DNA from: Cryomorphaceae bacterium BACL29 MAG-121220-bin8
GTDB taxonomy: Bacteria > Bacteroidota > Bacteroidia > Flavobacteriales > Flavobacteriaceae
Length of the DNA: 48,892 bases
NCBI GenBank assembly: GCA_905182765.1
Contig: CAJJCV010000017.1
Location: forward strand, 1-48,892
Direction of reading: 5' to 3'
Part shown: one piece after another, positions 27,171 to 35,214 of the stretch
How positions within the stretch are numbered: the stretch's first letter is position 1
How the letters are laid out: each line of letters begins with the position of its first letter
The notes under the pieces: generated by a model
Databases searched by the model: none
What the model was told of the DNA's origin: nothing
Seen by the model: only the letters and a program-made list of their open reading frames with translations
Position numbers and translations under genes: made by a program

Positions 27171-27884
27171 ATGGGAAGAGCATTTGAATTTAGAAAAGCA
27201 AGAAAAATGAAAAGGTGGTCAGCAATGGCTAAAACTTTTACCAGAATAGGAAAAGATATTGTGATGGCCGTGAAAGATGGAGGATCCTCAATTGAGACTA
27301 ATTCTAAGCTTAGAGCTGTTATTCAAAATGCTAAGGCGGCTAACATGCCAAAAGATAATATTGAAAGAGCTATAAAAAGAGCTTCTGATAAATCTATTGG
27401 TGATTTTAAAGAAATTTTATTTGAAGGATATGGTCCATCTGGAATAGCAATTATTGTTGAAACAGCTAGTGATAACAATAATAGAACTGTTGCTAATGTT
27501 AGAAGTTATTTTAATAAATATGGTGGCAATTTAGGTACCGCAGGATCTGTAGAGTTTATGTTTGATAGAGTTTGTAATTTTACAATAAAAACTGATGTTG
27601 ATTTAGAAGAATTGGAATTAGATTTTATTGATTTTGGAGTTGACGAAGTCATGAAAGATGATGATGGTGATGTAGTGCTTTACTCCTCTTTTGAAAATTA
27701 TGGTTCAATTCAAAAAGAAATTGAAAGTAGAAATATTGAAATAATATCATCTGAGTTTGAAAGAATCCCTAAACAAATGAAAGAACTTAATGAAGAACTA
27801 AAAAAAGAGGTCAATATATTAATTGAAAAAATTGAGGAAGATGATGATGTGCAAACTGTTTTTCACAACATGAACTTGAACTAA
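27171..27884 (+). CDS. yebC: YebC/PmpR family protein
   Basis: A 237-residue member of the YebC family, recognised by the basic start MGRAFEFRKARKMKRWSAMAK, by AKAANMPKDNIERAIKRA and by YEGYGPSGIAIIVE-like sequence (here FEGYGPSGIA). Family members were described as transcription regulators; more recent work ties some of them to translation through stalling motifs. The start follows a TATATTTG element by 5 bases. The stop overlaps the convergent acyltransferase gene by 4 bases (CTAA). A cytoplasmic, housekeeping role is likely. Confidence 0.95.
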   Translation: MGRAFEFRKARKMKRWSAMAKTFTRIGKDIVMAVKDGGSSIETNSKLRAVIQNAKAANMPKDNIERAIKRASDKSIGDFKEILFEGYGPSGIAIIVETASDNNNRTVANVRSYFNKYGGNLGTAGSVEFMFDRVCNFTIKTDVDLEELELDFIDFGVDEVMKDDDGDVVLYSSFENYGSIQKEIESRNIEIISSEFERIPKQMKELNEELKKEVNILIEKIEEDDDVQTVFHNMNLN

Positions 27885-28420
27885 GAATAACCGGGAACTT
27901 TACCCTTAATTCCTTTGTAAAACACTCTTAAGCAAGCTATATCCTTATCAATATCACCAGTGATTATAAAAGGTTTAGAAATTATAATTTGTTTGTTTTC
28001 AAAATCTAAAGCGACACTATAAATAGGTACATTAGCTTTTTTGGCAATATAATAAAATCCGGTTTTCCAATTATCAACTTTTTTTCTAGTTCCCTCTGGC
28101 GATAAAGCGAGAATAAATGATTCGTTTTGACTAAATAAGTCAGCTATTGAATCAACACTATTTGAACTGCTATTTCTATTTACAGGCATTCCTCCTAACC
28201 AATTCATTATATATTTTAGAGGAAACTTAAAAAGTTCTTTTTTACCAATAAATCTCACGTTTTTATTTTCGAATAAACTTCTTGCAAAAATTGCAAGAAA
28301 AAAATCAGACCAATGTGTATGAGGAGCCGCTATAATTATACATTTTTTAACAAAATCAGTGTCTCCAACAATATTCCATTTAAGAACATTATAAAAAATA
28401 TATTCTCTTATTTTTTTCAT
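27881..28420 (-). CDS. Small lysophospholipid acyltransferase (PlsC-like)
   Basis: A 179-residue member of the glycerolipid acyltransferase fold. The HX4D catalytic motif is present as HTHWSD (within APHTHWSDFFL, near residues 33-43), and the acyl-acceptor phosphate motif as SPEGTRKK. It is shorter than typical PlsC (about 240 residues) and lacks a clear N-terminal membrane helix, as in the small acyltransferases common in Bacteroidota. The acceptor lipid is not known. It overlaps the end of kdsB by 4 bases (ATGA), implying translational coupling on the minus strand. Confidence 0.83.
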   Translation of the reverse strand: MKKIREYIFYNVLKWNIVGDTDFVKKCIIIAAPHTHWSDFFLAIFARSLFENKNVRFIGKKELFKFPLKYIMNWLGGMPVNRNSSSNSVDSIADLFSQNESFILALSPEGTRKKVDNWKTGFYYIAKKANVPIYSVALDFENKQIIISKPFIITGDIDKDIACLRVFYKGIKGKVPGYS

Positions 28421-29145
28421 TTAAACAAACTCCTTGCTTTAATTAAGTCTTCCATAGTATCGATGCCAATTCCATCAAAATCAGAAATTACCATTTTAAT
28501 TTTTTTTCCACTCTCTAAGTACCTTAATTGTTCTAGTTTTTCAATTAACTCAAGTTTTGTTGGCTTTGAATTATAAAAATCAACCAAACTTTTTTTTCTA
28601 AATCCATAAATTCCAATATGTTTAAAATAATTGAGTTTAGGGTTAGATGCACTATTAAAAGGAATTGGAGATCTCGAAAAATATATAGCAAAATCATCTG
28701 AGTCAGTTACAACTTTAACATTATTAGGATTTTCAACCTCTTCCCTATTAGAAATAACTTTCATTAAAGACACTAAATCGATTTTCTTATACTTATCTAG
28801 TTTAAAAGTGTTAACTAGTTTCTGTAAACTTTTTTTATCAATTAAAGGTTCATCTCCTTGTACATTAACAATGATATCAACTTCCATGTCTTTTGCAAAT
28901 TCAGCTATCCTATCAGAACCTGAGACGTGATTTTCTTTACTAAATAAAATATTTTTGTGATGTTTTATTAAATAATTATAAATCTCTTTTGAATCCGTTA
29001 CAACGTAGACTTCATCAAATAAATTTGTTTTAATTGTGTTTAATAGAGTAGATAGTATTACAGGACTTCCGTTAAGATCCATCATAAGCTTCCCAGGTAG
29101 TCTTGTGGAATCTAATCTTGCAGGAATCATTGCTATAATCTTCAA
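28417..29145 (-). CDS. kdsB: 3-deoxy-manno-octulosonate cytidylyltransferase (CMP-Kdo synthetase)
   Basis: A 242-residue nucleotidyltransferase activating Kdo with CTP for lipopolysaccharide inner core synthesis. The N-terminus IIAMIPARLDSTRLPGKLM is the KdsB signature; NVQGDEPLI and KHIGIYGFRK are the other conserved segments. The start codon is TTG at 29145, chosen because the family begins MKIIAxIPAR; the next ATG (29130) would cut the first strand. A TATTTTTG element ends 16 bases before it. It is upstream of the acyltransferase gene, so both may serve envelope lipid synthesis. Confidence 0.95.
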   Translation of the reverse strand: MKIIAMIPARLDSTRLPGKLMMDLNGSPVILSTLLNTIKTNLFDEVYVVTDSKEIYNYLIKHHKNILFSKENHVSGSDRIAEFAKDMEVDIIVNVQGDEPLIDKKSLQKLVNTFKLDKYKKIDLVSLMKVISNREEVENPNNVKVVTDSDDFAIYFSRSPIPFNSASNPKLNYFKHIGIYGFRKKSLVDFYNSKPTKLELIEKLEQLRYLESGKKIKMVISDFDGIGIDTMEDLIKARSLFK

Positions 29146-29161
29146 TTGTAAACTTTTAAAT

Positions 29162-29169
29162 CAAAAATA
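29162..29169 (-). promoter_or_regulatory. -7 promoter element TATTTTTG for kdsB
   Basis: Exact TAnnTTTG on the minus strand, ending 16 bases before the TTG start of kdsB; it supports that start and a short leader. Confidence 0.45.
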
Positions 29170-29179
29170 CACTTAAATT

Positions 29180-30574
29180 TTAAAAACCTATTAAATATAA
29201 TCTCTTTTCAGCTCTAGTTACGGCTGTATATAGCCACCTTAAATAATCCATATCAACACCGTCTTTTAAGTATGGTTTTTCTATAAAAACTGTTGGCCAT
29301 TGACCGCCCTGAGCTTTATGACAAGTTAAAGCGTAAGAAAATTTAACATTTAAAGCATTAAAAAAAGGATTTTCTTTTGTTTTAATAAATCGTTTATATT
29401 TTGATTTAAGATTAACATAATCTTTTTGGACTTCGTTATATAATTTATTTGATTGATCATATGAGAGTGCTGGTAAATCTGAATTTAACGTATCCAATAG
29501 AATAACTGTTTCTAAAATCGGTTCATCTGCGTAGTCAACTAATTTAACTTTTACTTCAGCAAATTTGAATCCATACAATTCTTTAATTGAAAAAATTTCT
29601 AAAATTTGAATTATATCACCATTTGCTAAAAAAGAAATATTTAATTTTTCAGAGGACCAGAAGTAATTGTTTTTAGTTATTATTAGTAAATCTCCAGCAG
29701 AAATTGAATTTTCATTAAATAGTATAGATTTTCTAATTTGTTGATTGTATAAATTTGCCCTTTTATTAGATCTAACTATTATCATCGTCTTTTCTGACCC
29801 ATTCTCATTGTAAGATGACTCTATTTTTTCTTGAATTTCAAATCCGTCATTTAAAATTTCCACATCAGGATATAACTGAAAATCAAAAGAAAATATCTCA
29901 TTTAAAATATTATTTCTTATTGTAGTAGCATTAATTAAAATTCCAGATGATTCAGATTGACGAACAACATTACTTAGAGTAAACTCCATAGATTTAAAGC
30001 CGTAAAACTCTTTAATTAAATCAGAGTTTAAAGCTGGACTAACAGTTTGTTTTACAGGGGGAAGTTGAGCTGTGTCACCAAGAAAAATTAATTTTGAATT
30101 AGTTTTAAAATCTACATATTTAAATATATCTGTTAATAGAGATTTTGATTTAAATAAATCGGAAGAAGTAGAAGAATCCGAAATCATAGATGCTTCATCA
30201 ACTATAAATAAAGTGTTTTTTATTTTATTAATTTTTAATTTAGTTTCAAATTTTCCAAATTTATCAACTGAGGAAAAATATATTTTCTTATGGACAGTAA
30301 ATGATTTTTTTTTTGAGTAGTTAGATAGAACCTTAGCTGCCCTTCCAGTTGGTGCCATTAAACAAATATTATATTTCAAAAACTTAACATTATCAACTAA
30401 AGTTTTCATTAATGTAGTTTTTCCTGTTCCAGCATATCCTTTTAGGATGAATAACCCAATATCATTATTTGATATAAGAAACTTGCTTAACTCACCAATT
30501 GCAGCAATTTGATCTTCTGTTGGCGAAAATGAAAATTTATTAATTAAGAGTTGAGAAAAGTCTTTAAAATCCAT
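29180..30574 (-). CDS. RecD-like SF1B DNA helicase, short form
   Basis: A 464-residue helicase. Walker A is GYAGTGKTT (46-54), Walker B FIVDEASMI, then LIFLGDTAQLPPV (motif III region), and near the end LTCHKAQGGQWPTV and LYTAVTRAEKRLYLIGF (motifs V and VI). These match the C-terminal helicase core of RecD/RecD2, but the N-terminal helix-hairpin-helix region of RecD2 (over 700 residues) is absent. It is probably a stand-alone 5'-3' helicase or nuclease partner, as found in other flavobacteria. It lies 34 bases upstream of kdsB on the same strand and is divergent from the gene at 30650. Confidence 0.87.
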   Translation of the reverse strand: MDFKDFSQLLINKFSFSPTEDQIAAIGELSKFLISNNDIGLFILKGYAGTGKTTLMKTLVDNVKFLKYNICLMAPTGRAAKVLSNYSKKKSFTVHKKIYFSSVDKFGKFETKLKINKIKNTLFIVDEASMISDSSTSSDLFKSKSLLTDIFKYVDFKTNSKLIFLGDTAQLPPVKQTVSPALNSDLIKEFYGFKSMEFTLSNVVRQSESSGILINATTIRNNILNEIFSFDFQLYPDVEILNDGFEIQEKIESSYNENGSEKTMIIVRSNKRANLYNQQIRKSILFNENSISAGDLLIITKNNYFWSSEKLNISFLANGDIIQILEIFSIKELYGFKFAEVKVKLVDYADEPILETVILLDTLNSDLPALSYDQSNKLYNEVQKDYVNLKSKYKRFIKTKENPFFNALNVKFSYALTCHKAQGGQWPTVFIEKPYLKDGVDMDYLRWLYTAVTRAEKRLYLIGF

Positions 30575-30597
30575 TGTAAATTAGAGAATGTAATGTA

Positions 30598-30628
30598 TTT
30601 GGTGGGTTTAAAAAAAAATGTAGTTTTG
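30598..30628 (+). promoter_or_regulatory. Promoter with -33 TTTG and -7 TAGTTTTG
   Basis: TTTG at 30598-30601 and TAGTTTTG at 30621-30628 are separated by 19 bases, the best full match to the Bacteroidota -33/-7 promoter in the window. The start codon at 30650 lies 21 bases after the -7 element. Confidence 0.6.
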
Positions 30629-30649
30629 TTAAATATAATTAATTAAACA

Positions 30650-31318
30650 ATGGAATTCATATCAAAATATAAGAGATATATAGAAACTGTACTATGGGGC
30701 TTAATAATACTTTTTGCTTACCAGGTATTTAACTCTGTTAACGCTCCTATAAAATTTAATCAGGTCAAAAACGAGAGATACCTTAAAGTTATAGATAAGC
30801 TTAAGGATATTAGAAATGCACAAATAGCGTATAAAAGTGTTAATGGTGTGTATTCTGACAGTTTTGAAGGTTTAATAAAATTCATCGATACAGCTCAATA
30901 TACACTTATTCAAAAAAGAGATTCCAGTTATATGAAATATGACAGAGTTTACAGAATTGACATGCTACAAGAAGTTGTTGTTATTGATACACTTGGATTT
31001 GCATCAGTAAAAGATTCATTGTTTGGCAATTCTGACAGATATAAATCAATGGCTGAAGTTCCAATTGATGGTGTGGATCAAATGTTTGGAATAAAAGCAG
31101 ATATAATTGATAAAAACGGTTATAATGTTCCTGTTTTTGAAGTTAGAGTTTCTAAAGATGCTATTTTATATGATCAAAACAAGGATCTATTAAAGCAAGA
31201 AAAAGCTCTAATGTCAGTAGATGGTGTTAATGGCCCTGATCTTGTATTAGGATCTATGACTGAGGTAAGCACCAATGGAAATTGGCCAACAACCTATGAT
31301 GCAATCGCAAGAAATTAA
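30650..31318 (+). CDS. Single-pass membrane protein with pilin-like N-terminal region, function unknown
   Basis: A 222-residue protein with one N-terminal transmembrane helix (about 14-29, after a basic start KYKRY), followed by a helical stretch RYLKVIDKLKDIRNAQIAYK and the phrase SVNGVYSDSFEGLIKFIDT. That order (helix, then RxAQxAYxxxxGxY and a segment before a beta domain) resembles type IV pilins and pseudopilins, though no prepilin peptidase site precedes the helix. I recall similar proteins upstream of DUF3822 and rsmD in flavobacteria. The function is unknown. The downstream gene begins inside its last codons, so the two are co-translated. Confidence 0.75.
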   Translation: MEFISKYKRYIETVLWGLIILFAYQVFNSVNAPIKFNQVKNERYLKVIDKLKDIRNAQIAYKSVNGVYSDSFEGLIKFIDTAQYTLIQKRDSSYMKYDRVYRIDMLQEVVVIDTLGFASVKDSLFGNSDRYKSMAEVPIDGVDQMFGIKADIIDKNGYNVPVFEVRVSKDAILYDQNKDLLKQEKALMSVDGVNGPDLVLGSMTEVSTNGNWPTTYDAIARN

Positions 31319-32069
31319 TAAATTAGAAAAAAGTTTATCTCTTTTAATAATCATTAGTTCAAAAGAACTGAAAGTTTTATTAAGAAATTCTATTGATTCT
31401 AAAATTATAAATCAAAGTAATTCCGTTTACTCTGGTAAAATCAATATCAATAAAATTTTATCAGAATTAAAAAATAAGTTAAATGAGTTTGATTTATTAA
31501 ATATTATAAAAGTTAAATTAATATTAAATAACAAACTGTCTGTTCTTGTTCCAAAAGATTTTTTTAATGAAGAAAGTTGTTTAGACTACCTTAAGTTCAA
31601 CTCAAGATTACTTAAAAACGATACTGCATCTTTTGATTACATCGAGGAATTAGAAGCTCATAATGTATTCATAACTTATGGGAATATCACAAATTATTTA
31701 ATTGAAAAGTTCGGCTCATTTGAATACTATCACTACTCTACAGTATTATTAAAAAAATTATACTCTGATAATCCTAAGGATAAAATAGCAAGAATTTATG
31801 TAAACATTAATAAAAGCTATTTGAATATAATTGTATTTAAAGGAAAAGAATTAAATTATTACAACACTTTTGATTATGAATCTAAAGATGATATTTTATA
31901 TTTCATTTTATTTGTAATAGAGCAAAATAAACTAATTAATAATGAAACTAAAATGAAATTAATTGGTGAAGAGAAAATAATAAAAAATTATTACAATTAT
32001 TTATCGAAGTTTATTAAGAATTTAGAAATGAAGAATACGGAGTATGACATAGAGAATATTGTGATATGA
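31299..32069 (+). CDS. DUF3822 family protein
   Basis: A 256-residue protein that fits DUF3822, a Bacteroidota family of unknown function. I choose the ATG at 31299 (MQSQEINKLEKS) over 31275, which would extend further into the preceding gene; 31296 is an alternative. Two similar halves can be seen: strands LSLLIIISSKELKVLL and KVKLILNNKLSVLVP, then IARIYVNINKSYLNIIVFKG with a final IGEE-type strand. This layout recalls the actin/Hsp70 (ASKHA) fold of PilM and GspL, which is an inference. It overlaps the previous gene by 20 bases and rsmD by 4 bases (ATGA), so the three are an operon. Confidence 0.8.
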   Translation: MQSQEINKLEKSLSLLIIISSKELKVLLRNSIDSKIINQSNSVYSGKININKILSELKNKLNEFDLLNIIKVKLILNNKLSVLVPKDFFNEESCLDYLKFNSRLLKNDTASFDYIEELEAHNVFITYGNITNYLIEKFGSFEYYHYSTVLLKKLYSDNPKDKIARIYVNINKSYLNIIVFKGKELNYYNTFDYESKDDILYFILFVIEQNKLINNETKMKLIGEEKIIKNYYNYLSKFIKNLEMKNTEYDIENIVI

Positions 32070-32602
32070 GAATAATTTCTGGAAAAAACAGAGGTAAAAA
32101 AATTATAATTCCCAAAAACCTCCCTGTTAGACCTACCACAGATCAATCAAAAGAGGCGATTTTTAACATACTTAACAACAGTTATTACTTTGAAGACTTA
32201 AATGTTCTTGATTTATTCTCAGGAAGCGGCAATATAAGCTATGAATTCGCTTCTAGAGGAGTTAAAAATATTAGATGTGTGGACAACAATTCAAACTGTA
32301 CTATGTTTATTAATAAGGTTTCAAATGAATTAAATTTTAATTTAAAAGTGACAAAAAATAGCACATTAAAATATTTAACGAATTGTTTAGAACAATTTGA
32401 TATTATATTTTTTGACCCTCCATATGTTTTTAAAATTGATGAATATTTTAAAATAATTAATTTAATTTTTGAACTAAATCTTTTAAAAAAAGATGGTGTA
32501 ATAATTGCAGAACATTCAAAAAAATTAAAGTTAAACGAACATGATAATTTTAATAAATCCAAAGATTATGGAGGATGTTCTTTTAGTTTTTTTATAAATT
32601 AA
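32066..32602 (+). CDS. rsmD: 16S rRNA (guanine(966)-N(2))-methyltransferase
   Basis: A 178-residue RsmD, methylating G966 of 16S rRNA in the assembled 30S particle. The start MRIISGKNRGKKI, the VRPTTDQSKEAIFNIL segment, the SAM site DLFSGSGNIS (49-58) and the catalytic DPPY (117-120) are all present. The start codon overlaps the DUF3822 stop (ATGA). The convergent EEP gene ends 46 bases later; this is the only convergent protein-gene pair in the window without an overlap, and the gap holds no clear terminator. Confidence 0.95.
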   Translation: MRIISGKNRGKKIIIPKNLPVRPTTDQSKEAIFNILNNSYYFEDLNVLDLFSGSGNISYEFASRGVKNIRCVDNNSNCTMFINKVSNELNFNLKVTKNSTLKYLTNCLEQFDIIFFDPPYVFKIDEYFKIINLIFELNLLKKDGVIIAEHSKKLKLNEHDNFNKSKDYGGCSFSFFIN

Positions 32603-32648
32603 AATCTTATTTCTCAGCATTTTAAGTCATTAAATCTATACTAAAACT

Positions 32649-33665
32649 TTATATTTTTAAAAATGAGCTAATTGGCTTGTGATCAGAAAATCTAACTTTA
32701 TGAATTTTATATGAATTCACTTTAATTAACTTAGAATAAAAAATATAATCAATCCTTATTGGTAAAAAACTAAATCCATATGTAGCGCCAAAATCAAAAT
32801 TATTTTGACTGTAAGAATCACTATATAGGTTGTTGATTTCGTTATAAACAAAAGAGTCCGGGGTGTTATTCAAATCAATTGCCAAAATTAAAGAATATGG
32901 TGATTTTTTCATATGATCAATTAATGCCAAACACTCTTTATTTTGAATTTCATACACTAATTTCGTTTTACCTATTACGTTATTAAAAGTTTCTTTATTG
33001 GGTTTAAAAGACAAGGGATTAAGATTATATGACTTAAAATGTGAGTTGTACAATCTTAAAGTATCGTTTTGCTTTATAAAATCTACATAAATAGCAATTA
33101 TTCGACCATCATCTGAAACCACCTCTCCCTTGTTAATCAATTTTCTGTTTCCAAATATTGCTAAACCAACATTTCCATCGTTTAATCCAAAATGGCTAGA
33201 ACTGAAACCACTCATTAAACCTCTATAGTCATTATGAAATTCTTGAATCGCAATAAACTCTGGATTTTTTTCATTTATAAATAACTTTATTTTATCCCTT
33301 AAAAAACTATCTTCTATCCAATTGTAATGATTAAATAGTCTAACGTTATAACTCATAACATGCAAGCCCTCAAGTTTATTAACTAGTACATCGTTTTCAA
33401 AAAATGAAATGGGCTTTTCTATATAGATTAAAAGAACTAGAAAAGAATAAACAAACCTTAGATCAAGCTTAATAATCCAATAAATAAAAAACAAAAAATT
33501 AATACAAAGAAGTACTGGTAAAAAAATTATTAAAACGGAAATCGAAGATAAAACAACTACATGATAATTTGTAAGTAAAAAACACAAACCTATTGCTAGT
33601 AGAACTGTAATATTTAATAAAAATATAATTTGACTGAAAAACGTATTGTTTTTTTTAAAAATCAC
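32649..33665 (-). CDS. Membrane-anchored endonuclease/exonuclease/phosphatase (EEP) family protein
   Basis: A 338-residue protein with two or three N-terminal membrane helices (about 11-32, 37-62 and 68-83) and a C-terminal EEP domain. Catalytic elements are SYNVR (105-109), QEFH with metal-binding Glu142, SHFKSY, AIDLNNTPDS (Asp and Asn of the active site), RIDYIFYS and SDHKPI. The family includes DNases and phosphoesterases acting on sugar or lipid phosphates; membrane attachment makes a phosphatase or nuclease outside the cytoplasm plausible. Its start overlaps the upstream rhomboid gene by 4 bases. Confidence 0.87.
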   Translation of the reverse strand: MIFKKNNTFFSQIIFLLNITVLLAIGLCFLLTNYHVVVLSSISVLIIFLPVLLCINFLFFIYWIIKLDLRFVYSFLVLLIYIEKPISFFENDVLVNKLEGLHVMSYNVRLFNHYNWIEDSFLRDKIKLFINEKNPEFIAIQEFHNDYRGLMSGFSSSHFGLNDGNVGLAIFGNRKLINKGEVVSDDGRIIAIYVDFIKQNDTLRLYNSHFKSYNLNPLSFKPNKETFNNVIGKTKLVYEIQNKECLALIDHMKKSPYSLILAIDLNNTPDSFVYNEINNLYSDSYSQNNFDFGATYGFSFLPIRIDYIFYSKLIKVNSYKIHKVRFSDHKPISSFLKI

Positions 33666-34513
33666 GATTTACCTGCCTTAAATAAAGTTTCTTTCTCTTC
33701 CTTAGTCAAACTGTCGTAGCCTGATTTACTAATTTTATCCAATATTAAGTCAATTTTTTTTTGACCTATAACATCCGCTCTCGATTTAGAAGTTTTTTTT
33801 CTGGTATTTCTCTTTTTAAATTTTTCTTTTCGCTTAAAAATATAATTATATAAATAAATAATCCAACTACCATATTCTTCTCCTTGAATCATTTTTTTAT
33901 GATACAAATAACCTAGGAATGCTCCTCCTAAATGTGCTATATGTCCACCAGAATTTCCATTAGGAATCTGAATAATATCAAGAATAATTAAAAAAGATGC
34001 TAAATAAATAATTTTAATATTAAAGGTAAAGATCCTGAATCTATAACTCGGATCATAAGATGCTAAAAAAATAAAAACAGCCATAACGCCTGCCGAAGAT
34101 CCAATCATTGAAGACTTTATGTTGTTAAAAGCTGGAAATAGATTGTAACTGATTAAATAGGCAATAGAGCCATATAATACACCTAAAATAAAGATTTTAA
34201 TTAATCGTTCTTTGCCAAACAAGTTAAGCACTACTGAACCACTTAAATATAAAATAATCATATTTCCAAATAAATGCCATAAATCTGAGTGAAAAAAACC
34301 ATAAGTAATTAATGACCAAGGCTTAGATAATAAGTCAATTAGATCTGGAGAAACATCAAATAAGCTTATAATAGAAAACTCACTTAAATTAAAAAGAAAT
34401 AAAATTGTGTTTATTAAATATGGAATTACAAAAAAAACAATCATTATTAATATGATCTTCTGTAAAACATCTAAATTAATGAAGTTGTATTTTAACTTAT
34501 CTATCAATCCCAT
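33662..34513 (-). CDS. Rhomboid family intramembrane serine protease with C-terminal basic extension
   Basis: A 283-residue polytopic protein. The catalytic serine is Ser140 in GSSAG and the histidine is His194 in HIAHLGGAF; the FFHSDLWHLFGNM segment (73-85) is the conserved rhomboid L1/H2 region. A hydrophilic, lysine-rich tail of about 60 residues (220-283) follows the last helix and is probably cytoplasmic. It overlaps the second rhomboid gene by 10 bases and the EEP gene by 4. Rhomboids cleave membrane proteins within the bilayer; the substrate is unknown. Confidence 0.9.
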   Translation of the reverse strand: MGLIDKLKYNFINLDVLQKIILIMIVFFVIPYLINTILFLFNLSEFSIISLFDVSPDLIDLLSKPWSLITYGFFHSDLWHLFGNMIILYLSGSVVLNLFGKERLIKIFILGVLYGSIAYLISYNLFPAFNNIKSSMIGSSAGVMAVFIFLASYDPSYRFRIFTFNIKIIYLASFLIILDIIQIPNGNSGGHIAHLGGAFLGYLYHKKMIQGEEYGSWIIYLYNYIFKRKEKFKKRNTRKKTSKSRADVIGQKKIDLILDKISKSGYDSLTKEEKETLFKAGKS

Positions 34514-35211
34514 CTATTTGAATTAAATTGATTTCTTTTCCAATACAATACCATTATTAAACCAATTAACGCACCACCAATATGAGCGAAATGCGCTATT
34601 GAGCCAATTGAAAAAGATGAAAGTCCAAAAAACAAATCAATTAGAATTAGTAAAGGAACAAAGTACTTGGCTTTTATAGGAATCGGAGGGAATAATAGCA
34701 TAAGTTTAGAATTTGGAAAAGAAAAAGCAAAAGCAACAAGAACTCCATAAATAGCACCAGAAGCACCCACCATAACACTGTTAAAGGATGATACAGCCTG
34801 ATTGTAATCGCTTTGACTCATATAGTTCAATAATAGATCAGGATCGCTTAAACTTAAGTTGTTTAATTCAATGACATCATATAGAGTTTGAACCTGGAAA
34901 TTATAAACAAACATTTGTAACGCAGCTGCACCTAAACCAGCTGAAAAATAAAAGAACAAGAATTTTTGCTTTCCCCACATTTGCTCAAGTGGTGAACCGA
35001 ACATCCAAAGCCCGAACATATTAAACAAAATATGCGATGGACTTCCGTGCATAAACATATGAGTTATAAGTTGAGAAATTAAAAATTTATCATTTTCAAA
35101 ATAGTGTAGTCCTAAAATATCATAACTCAAGTCACCTAAAAATTGTGATCCAAAGTAAAAAATTATATTAATTATAATAAGCTGTTTAATTGTTTCAGGG
35201 ACTGATCTCAT
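34504..35211 (-). CDS. Rhomboid family intramembrane serine protease
   Basis: A 235-residue protein with six or so membrane helices. The active-site serine is Ser151 in VGASGAIYG and the histidine His210 in AHFAHIGGALIG. The SQLITHMFMHGSPSHILFNMFGLWMFG region (46-72) is the rhomboid signature before helix 2. It is a paralogue of the neighbouring rhomboid but lacks the long C-terminal tail. It starts 3 bases after mutL ends and overlaps the next rhomboid by 10 bases, so the minus-strand genes from 37284 to 32649 look like one transcription unit. Confidence 0.92.
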   Translation of the reverse strand: MRSVPETIKQLIIINIIFYFGSQFLGDLSYDILGLHYFENDKFLISQLITHMFMHGSPSHILFNMFGLWMFGSPLEQMWGKQKFLFFYFSAGLGAAALQMFVYNFQVQTLYDVIELNNLSLSDPDLLLNYMSQSDYNQAVSSFNSVMVGASGAIYGVLVAFAFSFPNSKLMLLFPPIPIKAKYFVPLLILIDLFFGLSSFSIGSIAHFAHIGGALIGLIMVLYWKRNQFNSNRWD

Positions 35212-35214
35212 GTT

